A stretch of 64,000 bases of DNA from Eupeodes corollae. Lineage: Eukaryota; Arthropoda; Insecta; Diptera; Syrphidae. The stretch is taken from the NCBI RefSeq assembly GCF_945859685.1, contig NC_079148.1:40745946-40809945 (forward strand), written 5' to 3'. The translations under genes and the position numbers were made by a program. A model generated the notes under the pieces. The model was not told the origin of the DNA. It was given only the letters and a program-made list of their open reading frames with translations, and did not search any database. Below are positions 11,980-23,097 of the stretch, one piece after another. Numbering within the stretch: position 1 is the first letter of the stretch; every line of letters begins with the position of its first letter.

Positions 11980-12730
11980 GAAAAAAAAAGAGGGTGGGAA
12001 GCCACCCACACCGATAATTTCCAACATTCCTTGTTAGATAAAATAGATTGAAGTGTATGTATGATTTTCTTTGTTGCAAGATATTTAAAATCAAAAAAAG
12101 TTTTTGTAAAAAAATTGGAGTTAGATTTTTTTTAAATGATTACAATATAATTGATAACAATATTTTGCTTAAGATCTACTAAGTCCGATTTCGATATTTG
12201 TTCTCGTATTTTTACTAAAATCAGTTTAAGTAGGATTTAAGAAAGTTTCATTTTCTTATAAAAAAGGGAAGGTATTTGGAATTTTTGTAAAAAGTTGTTT
12301 TGTATTAACAACAACATTTTGTAAAGAATAAAATAATTTTAATGTCAAATCCTTCATTTATTTTTGAATTATATGAGTTAAAAAACAGATTTTACCAATT
12401 TTATGTAATTTTTTTTGTAAATGGAAAATATTAAAATATGAACACATTTTTTTCAATTTTTTTTGGATTTCTAAATAAACAGAACGCACGACTGGGTCAA
12501 ATGAACTTACTCATTTATCCAAAGAATCTACTTTAAAATATCTTCAATATTTAAAAATGTACATGCAAAAAAGTTAATCCTAAATCATTAACCAAAAATT
12601 GTATTTATTTAATCAAAAAAAAACTTGATATCATAAACTTTTTTTTCGAAAATCGTTAGAGCGTTTTTTTAACTAATAATATAATTTTTTTCAATTTTAG
12701 TTTAGAAATATTTTTTTTAAGTGTTCATTT
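11980..12730 (+). mobile_element. TTAA-hairpin repeat, copy c (left part)
   Basis: Begins after TTTTAAG with an A-run, then GAGGGTGGG and a diverged first stem-loop (CACACCGATAATTTCC). Degenerate internal units follow up to about 12,726. The conserved right-end block is missing: an inversely oriented copy starts directly at 12731. Confidence 0.65.
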
Positions 12731-14963
12731 GTCAACTTCCTATAGGAAGTTGTTGTAATGGGTCCGATTTGTCAAATTGAAAATTTTGACATTTCTCGAA
12801 GTTTCAAGGTCCCTAGAGTCGAAATAAAAGATTTTTAGAGAGATGTATGTACGTGCACGTCCGAACGTTCGCGACGCTTTTTCGTCGTCTATAGCTCAAG
12901 AACCAGAACAGACATCGACTTCAAATACATTTTGTTATACAGATAACAATGCAGAAAGATGCAGGCTCTCAAGAAAATTGTGTGGGTGGTGGAGGCTCTA
13001 GACTTAAATTAAATTTTTTATAATATATTGTAACGTGATACCAAACAAGTATATTTTTTGAAAAAAATCCATTAAAAGATTTTTTTTTTAAATCAAAAGA
13101 ACTGACAAAAAAATGTGTCACCTCGAAAATTTTACGAATACAACATGATTTTATCTCCAAAACAATTGTGTGCAACGATAAATAACGTTTTTAACATCCG
13201 GTAATAGTTTGAGACAAATTGAATTTACAGCCTTTTTACATTAAATAAAAAACTTAAAAGAAAATTTAACAAGAGTTTTTCGATTTCGAATGTGTACATC
13301 GACCTGGAGAGAGGATGTCACATGTTGATGGAATGATCAGGGTTCCAACATTTCCACCGAAAGAAGCGACTAGAGTAGCGAAGGAAGTACTCAAGATATG
13401 TGAAGTAGATAACGATTGCATTTCCGATATGCAGGTGCAAGATTTTCCTGTGAAGAAGCAGACTGAATTGGATTATGCTTTTGATGAAAGACATTTGTAC
13501 CGACGTCTCGATGGCCAGAAGAAATTGGTGGTACCCCAGCTCGTAAGGTGGCGTATCGCTCGAGTTTGCCATGACAACGTTGGACATCCCGGAGTAGAGA
13601 AGACCATCGACCGAATCAAAAGGGATTTTTGGTTTCCCCGAGTGAGACATTACATCAAATCCTACATTGATGCGTGTCCTGAGTGCTGTTTAAACAAAAT
13701 TAAAGGTGGAAAATCTGAGAGCCAGCTACATGTGATGGAAGTGTTACAAGTTCCGTTTAGGAGTTTAAACATTGATCATCTGGGACCATTCCCAAAAAGT
13801 AAGAAAGGTAATATTCATATAATTGTATTGGTCTGTTCTTTCAGTAAGTACACCGTTCTAAGGGCTGTAAGAAATACAAAAACAGCTCCTGTTGTAGCTA
13901 TGTTGCGAGACGTATTTTCCATATTCGGTCAACCAATACGAATCACCTCTGATCGTGGAACAGCCTACACGTCGAAGGAGTTTACAGATTTTGTGAAAGC
14001 ATATGGTATCCAGCATGTTAAGAACGCCGTACGAACGCCGAGAGCAAACGGCCAGGCAGAATGGAACAACAAAACGCTAGTTAGTATGCTAAAGTGTCCC
14101 GTCACGAGCAATAGGGATTGGGATACGATGCGTGGGTAACCACTCTTCAATGGAGCCTCAATACCCAGCGGAATTCAACGAACAGGTTTTGGTCTAATGA
14201 TTTAATTTTTAATTTTAACCCTTTATCTGTCAGCCAGAATCGACTAATTCAAGCACGATGAAACCATGTAGGATGACGATGTTGGTTGGAGAAGACAGCA
14301 GGCCGCAGACAACATTTAGAGAGAAAGAAGGAAGTGGAAAGCTTTGTACGATCGAAAGGATCTGCCACCGCACCGGTATTCTGAAGGTGATCTGGTCGTG
14401 ATCGACTATGCCCCTCAAGCGACCGAATCATCAGGAGAGGCCGAGATGTCAAATGACAATGGCAACACACAAACAAAAAAAATAACTTGCGCAGATAGAG
14501 TTATACCCGGCGGGCAGTGATTGTCGGACGTTCGCAGCGTTTACATCGCGTATTAAAGATTAAATAAATCAAGACCTTTCTTTTATTAACACATGTCGTG
14601 TTTTACTTGATCATATTTGCCATCCTGTTTCCAATTATTTTGTTATAACTTTTACATATTGTCCTCAAACTTTTTTATTTCACAAACAAATATAGTTTTC
14701 GATATTCAGTAGTTTGTACATACAAAATAAAATCTACAAAAAATAGTACGAAAATTTGGTAAAAGTTGATGTTTGGTTCTTGATATCTCTCAAATTAATT
14801 TCATTCAATTTAATTTGTAAAAATTTAAAAAATGCTACTAAAATTGGTAAACATTAATTTTTGACTCACTATCTCGTTAATAAAACTATTTCATTATATT
14901 CAAAATATTGTTGGTAACGGGATGGGAAGTTATCAGTGCGATTCGCATCCCAGCCTCTTTTTT
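12731..14963 (-). mobile_element. TTAA-hairpin repeat, copy d, split by gypsy
   Basis: In inverse orientation it starts with the hairpin CAACTTCCTATAGGAAGTTG and the conserved GTAATGGGTCCGATTTG block. It is interrupted near 13277 and resumes near 14657 with the expected next part of the element. It ends at the stem-loop GGGATG...CATCCC and CAGCCTCTTTTTT at 14963. The interruption is the Ty3/gypsy fragment. The outer TTAA signatures have decayed (left GTCAAC, right TTTATTA). Confidence 0.8.
13278..14656 (+). pseudogene. Ty3/gypsy pol fragment (RNase H end + integrase)
   Basis: The open part at 13315-14139 is preceded in frame by codons for HRPGER, giving the typical RNase H-to-integrase junction (HRPGERMSHVDGM). 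Next comes an H2C2 zinc-binding module (HDNVGHPG ... CPEC). The integrase catalytic core follows: first Asp in NIDHLGPF, second Asp in ITSDRGTAYTS, and Glu in GQAEWNNKTL. The frame stops at 14139, soon after the core. Downstream to about 14,520 only broken frames remain, followed by an AATAAA near 14560. No protease, reverse transcriptase, gag or paired LTR is present, so it is a dead internal fragment lying inside TTAA-hairpin copy d. Confidence 0.85.
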
Positions 14964-15099
14964 ATTATTATTTATGTAAACTTTTATTGGCTCAGTTTTT
15001 TCATTTCATTCATTAAAATTTACAATTTTATTTTATGTTAAGAACATTTTAAATATAGGCTATATTATTTAACACGTAAAAAAACAATACAAAAAATAT

Positions 15100-15755
15100 A
15101 TTTTTCTTAATTCAAATACTTACAATATTAAATGTATTCAATTATATCTAAAATTATATTTAATTTAAAAATAAAATAAATAAGTTACATATTAAAAGGT
15201 AATAAAGTTGGTTATTGACAAAGGCCTGCCCAAGGCTTTCCAAGTGTCTCTATTTTCGGTTTCGTTCTAACAATTTGTACTTATTTGTGAAAGATAGTCT
15301 CTCCATCTTTTATTGGCTCCAGAATTGTTTTGTTTCCAGCTATTTGTGATGAGCCTCTTAATTTCTTTATATGTATACTTGGAACCAATTGCATTTTTGT
15401 CTTCGTCCTGTCTGTCTTTTGTGTGATTTGTCATGAATTAATTTTTTGATTGTTTTTTTTTGACGTATCGAATAAGTGTAGTTTTTGTAGAAAAAAGAAC
15501 TATGTCGTCTGCAAATCTTAAGTTGTTAAGAACTTGTTCACATATCCTTATTCAATATTTTTTGTCTTCTATTTAATTCTTTTTGGAAAATGTCTTGCAG
15601 GGCTTAACTTAATATAGGTGGTGAAAGCGGATCTTGGAACACCTCTTGTTATATGAAATTTGCTTCACAAATATTTGGGTTTATGTTTTGAGATTTTTCA
15701 GGGAGAACTATATCATTTGGTGTTCAACATAGTCAAACTCCTTACCAAAAGCCAA
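15100..15755 (-). pseudogene. RTE-like LINE relic with FADD box
   Basis: Read on the minus strand, short conserved pieces appear in LINE order. First is a decayed EFDYVEH box from the reverse transcriptase palm (near 15,740), then RGVP. Next comes the catalytic LRFADDIVLFS near 15,500-15,520. C-terminal pieces follow, such as YKEIKRLITNSWK, RWRDYL and ENRDTWKALG. Stretches between them are missing and frames shift, so this is an internally deleted relic with a probable 3' untranslated tail down to about 15,100. It lies between two TTAA-hairpin copies that face each other. Confidence 0.65.
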
Positions 15756-16529
15756 TAAATAAAAAGAGGCTGGGATGCGCCTACACTGATAACTTTTCAT
15801 CCCGTCTGTCGATTTGTTTTTTTTAAAAAGTTTGTAGGTTTTCGTGCTGGGTTAAAAAAGTTTTCAGATATATAAGGAAATAGTTTAGTTTGAAAATCTA
15901 GTTTTGTAAATAGTCGAAACAAATTTTTACCAATTTTAGTAGCATTTCCTTAATTTTTACAAATTCGATGGACAAAATTAATTTGAAAGATATCACAAAT
16001 CGAACATCAATTTTTACCAAATTTGCGTACTATTTTCTTAGATTTTATTTTTTTATGAAAAGCCGGACTATAAAAAAAAATTACTGAATATCAAAAACAA
16101 TACTTTCTGTGAAATAAATGAAGTTTGAAGCCAATATTTTTAATTTTTGAAAAGCTATATAAGTCGAAAGTAAATTTTTACCAGGTATAAGTATTGTTTT
16201 TGTTTAGGATTGTATTTCTTGTAAAAAAACAGTCAATTCGATTTTTCTCAACATTTTTCCGAATATTGAAAACAATATTTCTTATAATTTAAAATTTGTT
16301 GGAAGCCATAATCTCAAATTTTTGAACAAATATTTGAGTCAAAAACAAATTTTTTTTTTTTATTTTTGCTTAGGTTTTTATTTCTTATAAAAAACTGTCA
16401 ATTCGACTTTTCTCAAAATTTTATCAGATGTTAAAAACGTTATTTTTCGTTGCACAAAATTGTTTTAGAAATGAAATTAGTTTTTATTCGTAAAATTTTC
16501 GAGGTGACAAATTTTTTTTCACTTCTTTT

Positions 16530-16837
16530 ATAAATAAAATAAATTGGGTGGCGCAACAGTCCATGAAGAACCAGGGCCTAGTGACTTACAACTCTCAACC
16601 ATTCCTGTGTGCGAGTAATGTTGTCAGGAATGGAGGGGACCTACAGTTTATATGCCGATTCCGAACGGCTTATTCGAGAAAGCACTTTTTCATGACAAGA
16701 GTTACTCTCGGAGAATTTGTCAATTTCTCGCAAGAGGCAGTACCCGTGAAAAGACTTTAGATGGCATAGGCAGGGATCGAACCCAAGACCTCTGGCATGA
16801 CAGTCCAACGCACTAACCATCATGCCACGGATACTAC
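16530..16837 (-). mobile_element. tRNA-derived SINE, copy 2 (full length)
   Basis: 308-bp copy of the SINE at 4354-4660, in the same orientation. The minus-strand 5' head starts near 16837 (GTAGTATCCGTGGCATGATG) with B box GGTTCGATCCC. The 3' end near 16530 has GTTGCGCCACC and an ATTT-rich tail. It is flanked by a perfect 13-bp duplication, TTTCACTTCTTTT, at 16517-16529 and 16838-16850. The target lies inside TTAA-hairpin copy e, so the SINE inserted after that element did. Confidence 0.93.
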
Positions 16838-17001
16838 TTTCACTTCTTTTGCTTTATAAAAAAAACAGTTAGTTGGATTTTTGTCTTAAATATACTTGTT
16901 TGGTATCACGTTACAATCTATTATATAAAATTTAATTCAAGTCTCTAGCGTTTTTGGTTCGTAAGATATTTAGGGTTAACCAAAATGTTCACCTTTTTTA
17001 A

Positions 17002-18164
17002 CTTCCCATAGGAAGTTATTGTAATGGGTCCGATTTGTCAAATTGAAAATTTTGACATTTCTCGACGTTTCAAGGCCCCTAGAGTTAAAATAAAAGATTT
17101 TTAGAAAGATGCCTGTGCGTCCGTGTGTACGTACGTTCGTGACGTTTTTTTCGTCGTCCATAGCTCAAGAACCAGAGGAGATATCGATTTCAAATAAATT
17201 TTGTTAAACAGATAATAAAGCAGAAAAATTCAGAAAGGGCTCTCAAGAAAATTGCATACCAGTTTGAAAAAAAGGTGAAAATTTTGGTTAACCCTAAATA
17301 CCTTACGAACCAAAAATGCTAGAGACTTGAATTAAATTTTATATAATATATTGTAACGTGATATCAAAGAAATATATTTTTTGAAAAAATCCATTTAACG
17401 GTTTTTTTATAAATCAAAAAAACTGAAAAAAGAATTTTTCACCTCCAAAATTTTTACGACTTAAATATGATTTTAACACCAAAACAATTTTGTGCAACGG
17501 AGAATAATGTTTTTGACATCTGATAAAATTTTGAAAAAAAAATCGAATTGACACTTTTTTTACATAAAAAAACCTAAAACAAAAATTAATAAAAGTTGGT
17601 AAAAAATCATTTTTGACGCAAATATCTTTTTAAAACCTTGAGATATTGGCTTTAATTTACTTTTATTTTTCAAAAAATATTGTTGTAAGCATTCAGTAAA
17701 ATTTGGAAAAAATTCGAAATGACAGTTTTTTTTTTTTAATTAAAAACCGAAAAGAAATTAACAAAAGTTGGTAAAAAATTATTTTCGACTCAAATATCTT
17801 TTCAAAAATTTGAGATAATAGCTTCTTATTTATTTTTACTTCAACATTTGGACAAAATTTTGAAAAAAAATCGAATTGACAGTTTTTTTTAAAAAACATA
17901 AAAACCTAAAAAAAATAGCAAAAGTTTGTAAAAATTGATTTTCGACTCAAATATGTTTTCAAAAATTTGAAATATTGGCTTCAAACTTATTTTATTTCAC
18001 AGAAAATATTGTTTTCGATGTTCAGTAATTTTTATATAAAAATCCAACAGTACGTTTTCTCACAAAAAATAAAAATTGATACGAGTGTGTACTATAGACA
18101 AACTTTTAAGCAAGACAAATCAACAGACGGGAAGTTATTAGTGTGGGTGGCATCAGCTACTTTT
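17002..18164 (-). mobile_element. TTAA-hairpin repeat, copy f (nested, complete)
   Basis: A 1,163-bp inverse copy inserted into copy e. TTAA lies immediately outside both ends (16998-17001 and 18165-18168). On the left the host reads GTTCACCTTTTTTAA; on the right it resumes as TTAAGACTGCTATGG. The same site in copy i reads TTCACCTTTTTTTAAACTGC, an uninterrupted version with one TTAA. This fixes the element ends: CTTCCCATAGGAAGTTA on one side and a decayed CAGCCTC-plus-T-run on the other. Confidence 0.85.
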
Positions 18165-18471
18165 TTAAGACTGCTATGGTAAAAAAAAACCTAAAACGCA
18201 ATATTCTTGATTACCCTTTCTGCATTTTTCTGCCCTATTATCTGTATAGCAAAATTCGTTTGAAGTCGATATCTCTTCTCGTGCTTAAGCTATAGACGAC
18301 GAAAAAAACGTCGCGAACGTACGGACGTACGAACGTAGGTACAAACGCACTCACAGACATCTTTATAAAAATATTTTATTTCGACTACAGGGACCTTGAA
18401 ACGTCGAGAAATGTCAAAATTTTCAATTTGACAAATCCGATCCATTACAATAACTTCCTATGGGAAGTTAA

Positions 18472-21400
18472 AAAAACGCTAATCTAAATTCATTGCATTT
18501 TTGTATTCACTGACTCATTGTCTGTAAGTAGTGTGTTGTTGAGAATCCTTCTCTAAATCAAGCTTTTTCTCTTTGTTGCCTGTTGCTAAAGTCGTCTTCG
18601 ATGTCCTGTAAAGAGTTTTTGAGAAAAGCTTTTAAATTATCGAAATATTACTTTTGGGTGTAAAGCTATTGATATTGTCTTTCTTTTCTTTTTTCTATTT
18701 GTTTTTTGTTTTTGTAATACTTCGTTCAATATGTTTGTTAAATTGTTTTAAAGCAAAAACAATCATCAAATATTAAAATGAGAGTAAAGAGTTCGTAAGA
18801 AAAAAATATTTGAAATCGGTTTATTAGTTGTTGAGAGAACTTAAAAACAAAACATTTCTTATTGAAAAAAGTGCAATTCTTTTGAGTTTCGGTTTTATAC
18901 TAATCAAATTTATGGGGACAACTTTTAGTCTTAAACAAATAAAAAAAAAACCTAACGCGATTTTGCTTAAAACATTAATTTCCAATTTTAAACTTAATCA
19001 GCCCAATGGTTTTATCTGGATATTGTTGGTCAACCGAATTTGTAATTTTTGTTTAAACAGCTATATTAAAAAAACACCTACTTAATTTTCTTTAATACCC
19101 TTTCTTCTATTTGAAGTTGATCACTCTACTATATCTTGAGATTTGGCCGACAAAAAAAAGTATCTTGAACGGACACACGCACCTGCAGAAATCTCTCATT
19201 TTTTTAAAAATTCTATGGACTTTCAAAAAATGTCATAATGTTTAATTGCACAAATCGCATTTCTTTGACGTTAAATTTTCTATGTACCTTAGTTTGTTGG
19301 CTCATTTTTGTGCTTAAAAACTATGAAATGAAATTTCTGCAGCATTTTTAGTACAACAAACATTTACATTCTTTAAAACTCTTTTAAACTAATAATTAAG
19401 TGCATGACTTTAAAACGTTGGTCTTACAAAATAAATGGTTCATGAGCTTTTCATATACCTTTATTGAATACCTTACTTACAGAAAATTCTACGTGAATTA
19501 ATTATTATATTGTAGAAATTTCATCAATCCTCATGTTTGGGACAAGACAATTCGTGTGAAGAATTTATAATGTTTTTTACACAAGCCTTTCCTTTCACTT
19601 TGTTTATTAAATCAGTTTTGTTGTTGTTACTTTTAAATAAATGTGAACAAATCATGCTGTAGTTAGATACATTTATATGATATGAAGCAGACGAAATGAA
19701 ATTAAGGTAGAATGATGTTCATAATTGAAAGGATTACGTACGGGACGATATAAATCAAAAGGATTTTAGGAGCCACACAAATTCTCCTGATATTATTTAA
19801 GATTGAAACAGAATACAAATCTTAAGGAAACAAATAAAATGCCCTTTTTATGTATATATGTACGTTTATTTGTATCTTAACAACATTCGAAAGGATAACG
19901 TTGAAAGTGTATTGTTCGAAACATTAAACCTATATTGTATTTGAAAATGTACGTAAATATGGTTAATCTAAGGTAAGACTTCCCCGAAAATAAAATGATT
20001 GATTTTATGTACATTTACTTTCTAGTTGATTATTTTCCTCATAAATGATATTATGGTTCAGATCATTGATTTCAAAAAAACTTTATTCCATTTTATTATA
20101 TATGCTGTGGGTTATGCATTTCAAAAATTCAGAAAAGATAATTAGACATTTCACCATTATTAAATGAAAATTCTCGATATTTCATCCTTTCACTTTGCAT
20201 TAAGTACTCATTAAGAAAAACCTTGAAATTGTAATGAAATTATTCCATTAAATTTTCAACTTAAAGGTTCATCTGAAGAGAATCCTTTAGCACAGAAATA
20301 ATACAACTATCTACTTGTTTTGATCTTTAATATTTTGTTTTTCATATTATTTATTAATAAACTTGGAAGATTTACAGTTTTTTCGTTATGACTTAGATTT
20401 TAATGCCTCTGTTTAAATTTATCCCGTGAGTTTTTTTAACATTGTAGAGTGTCTGTTTGTATTTGAAACTTGAACCTGTGAATTTTTCTAATAATTATGA
20501 AACAAACTGATGGCCAGATACACTCCTACTACCTATATTTAAAAAAGGATTTTTCCTTAAAAAATAATGTACATACAATTTTGTTTGATTTTCATTGCTA
20601 TTTTTTTGTATTATTTCATTCAATCAACCTTCTTCAACATTCAATATATTCTTGTGGCACTTCTGTATTGTCTTCAAACAAAGAGATATAAAAATAATTA
20701 TTATCGTGAAGATAGAATTTGAGATGTCCTTGCATAGTTGTATCGTAAATCTATCATCGTTGAGATGGGTAAACGTACGTATGTATTTATGTATATACAC
20801 CTATGTAGTCATTTTTTATTTATAAATTAAATGCAAAAGTTGACTGAATATTAAATTTATGTTACAAACTTTTATTCAAAGAACGACAAATAATACTTCA
20901 CTATAACATGATGTTTTATATGCGTGTGGGAAAAATAAAGAGAAAAGTATGCTTTGACATGAGAGTGAACAAAATTCTATCAAATGATGTGTTTACATCT
21001 GTAAAAATATAATAGAATGATGTGAGGCTTTCCGTCGCCATTATTGGTACGAGTGAAAATATCGTTGGTGAGGATGAATCAATAAAAGAAGTACCTTGGC
21101 TAAACCTTCTTTTTCCAATTTAATATACATAGATACAAGAAGTTAGAAAACACATACATGAAAGATGTCGTTCTGTGGATTTTTTATGGTCTACGTCGAA
21201 CATAAATCAACGTATTGTATTATACATAAACAAAGATGTACAAAAATACTCAATAAAATAAGAAAAGTAAGTATACGCCAGAGTGTAACACTTTAATATC
21301 ACATTTCGTATGATAGTTGAAATCTCTTGGGACCAATACACAATGTTTTAGATTCGAAAAAAAGTGATACTACTATTCAGTATTTGAAGTCCCATTCCAC

Positions 21401-21924
21401 ACATAGCCACGCATAGAAATCTTATTTTATAAATTACGTTTTTTTTTAAGGGAAAACGTTACAGAGAAAAAAAATTATTCCTTAGGGGAAGAAGTTACAC
21501 ACAAAAATCCTTAATTACACAATGGTTTTTAAATTCGTAGAGATACACATTGATATTTATATTCAATGCGCTTCTAAACCAAAAATCAGATTGAAGTGAA
21601 TTTTTGCGAGGATTTTTGTTGTTGCCAAACTAGTGTTTGGGTAAAAATAAGGAGATTGGGATAATTAACCAGTAGTGGTTAATTTGAAAATTGGGAAGTT
21701 TAAATTGTTTGTAATATACAAAATTTAAGTGTTAATTATAATGCATCATTTTTGTAGGATTTTTCTGAAAGAAGTTGACGTTTAACATGATATTTTGAAT
21801 TTAAAAATGGTATTTTGAATTTAAAAATAAAGTTTAAATCAACAAAGACATTTGGATCGAAATCAATTTTTACCAATTTTGAATACCTTTTTTAATTTAC
21901 TTAAAAAAACAACTTTATCATTCA
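18472..21924. other. Unique DNA with one very old repeat copy
   Basis: A strongly diverged plus-oriented TTAA-hairpin remnant can be followed from about 18,780 to 19,290 (TATCTTGAGATTTGGCCGAC, GAACGGACACACGCACCTGC). The rest is unique A+T-rich sequence without a recognisable gene. Reading frames of up to about 85 codons look like chance. Confidence 0.45.
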
Positions 21925-21928
21925 TTAA

Positions 21929-23097
21929 CTTCCCATAGAAAGTTATTGTAATGGGTCCGATTTGTCAAATTGAAAATTTTGACATTTCTCGACTTTTCAA
22001 GGTCCCTGGAGTCGAAAGAAAAGATTTTTAGAAATATGTCTGTGAGTGCGTGTGTACGTACGTTCGTGACGTTTTTTTCGTCGTCCATAGCTCAAGAACC
22101 AGAAGAGATATCGATTTCAAATAAATTTTTGTATAGGCAGAAAGATGCAGACAGGGCTCTCAAGAAAATTGCGTGGGTGTTTTTTTACCATAGCAGTTTT
22201 AAAAAAAGATGAACATTTTAGTTAACCCTAAATATCTTACGAACCAAAAACGCTAGAGACTAGAATTAAATTTTATAAAATATATTGTGACGTGATATCA
22301 TAGAAGTATATTTTTTGAAAAAAATTGACAGTTATTTTTATAAATCAAAAAAACTGAAAAAAAAAATTTGTCACCTCAAAAATTTTACGACTAAAATATG
22401 ATTTCATCTCCAAAACAATTTTGTGCAACGAAGAATAATGTTTTTGACATCTGATAAATTTTTGAGAAAAATCGAATTGACAGTTTTTTTATAAAAAATA
22501 AAAATCTAAGAAAAAACTAATAAAAGTTGGTAAAAATTGAATATGGATTCAAATATCTTTTCTAAAACTTGAAATTTAGGCTTCAAACTTATTTCATCTT
22601 ATAAGAAATATCGTTTTCAACATTTTTAAAAATGTTGAGAAAAATCGAATTGCCAGTTTTGTTTACAAAAAACTAAGAACCGAAAAAAAATTAACAAAAA
22701 TTGGTAAAAATGATTTTCGACTTAAATATCGTTTCAAAAATTGTAGATATTGGCCTTAAACTACTTTTATCTTTTAAAAAATATTGTTGTTAACATTCAG
22801 TAAAATTTTGAAAAAAATCGAATTCACAGTTTTTTAACAAAAAACCGAAAAAATATAACAAAAGTTGGTAAAAAATTATTTTCGACTCAAATATTTGTTC
22901 AAAAAATTTAGATAATAGCTTCTAACTAATTTTTCTTATAACAAAATATTTGTTTCAACATTAGGACAAATTTTGAGAAAAATCGAATTGACAGTTTTTT
23001 TTACAAAAAATAAAAACCTAAAAAAATGTATAAAAGTTGGTAAAAATTGATTTTCGACTCAAATATCTTTTCAAAAATTGTAGATATCAACTTTAAA
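21929..23097 (-). mobile_element. TTAA-hairpin repeat, copy h (truncated)
   Basis: TTAA at 21925-21928 is followed by CTTCCCATAGAAAGTTATTG and the conserved 300-bp block. At least four internal ~170-bp units follow, marked by ATCGAATTGACAGTTTTTT-like phrases. The copy breaks off at 23097 in mid-unit, where a LINE fragment begins, and does not resume beyond that LINE. Confidence 0.85.

Larger units (their letters stand above)
15761..18467 (+). mobile_element. TTAA-hairpin repeat, copy e (host of two insertions)
   Basis: Starts at AAAAAGAGGCTGGGATG (15761) and ends at TAACTTCCTATGGGAAG, followed by TTAA at 18468-18471. It is interrupted twice: by a SINE at 16530-16837 with its target duplication, and by a complete inverse copy of its own family at 17002-18164. 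Removing both leaves a normal element with about three internal ~170-bp units. Confidence 0.85.

Noticed and set aside
13318..13650. 110-codon minus-strand frame
   Set aside because: Antisense of the gypsy integrase region.
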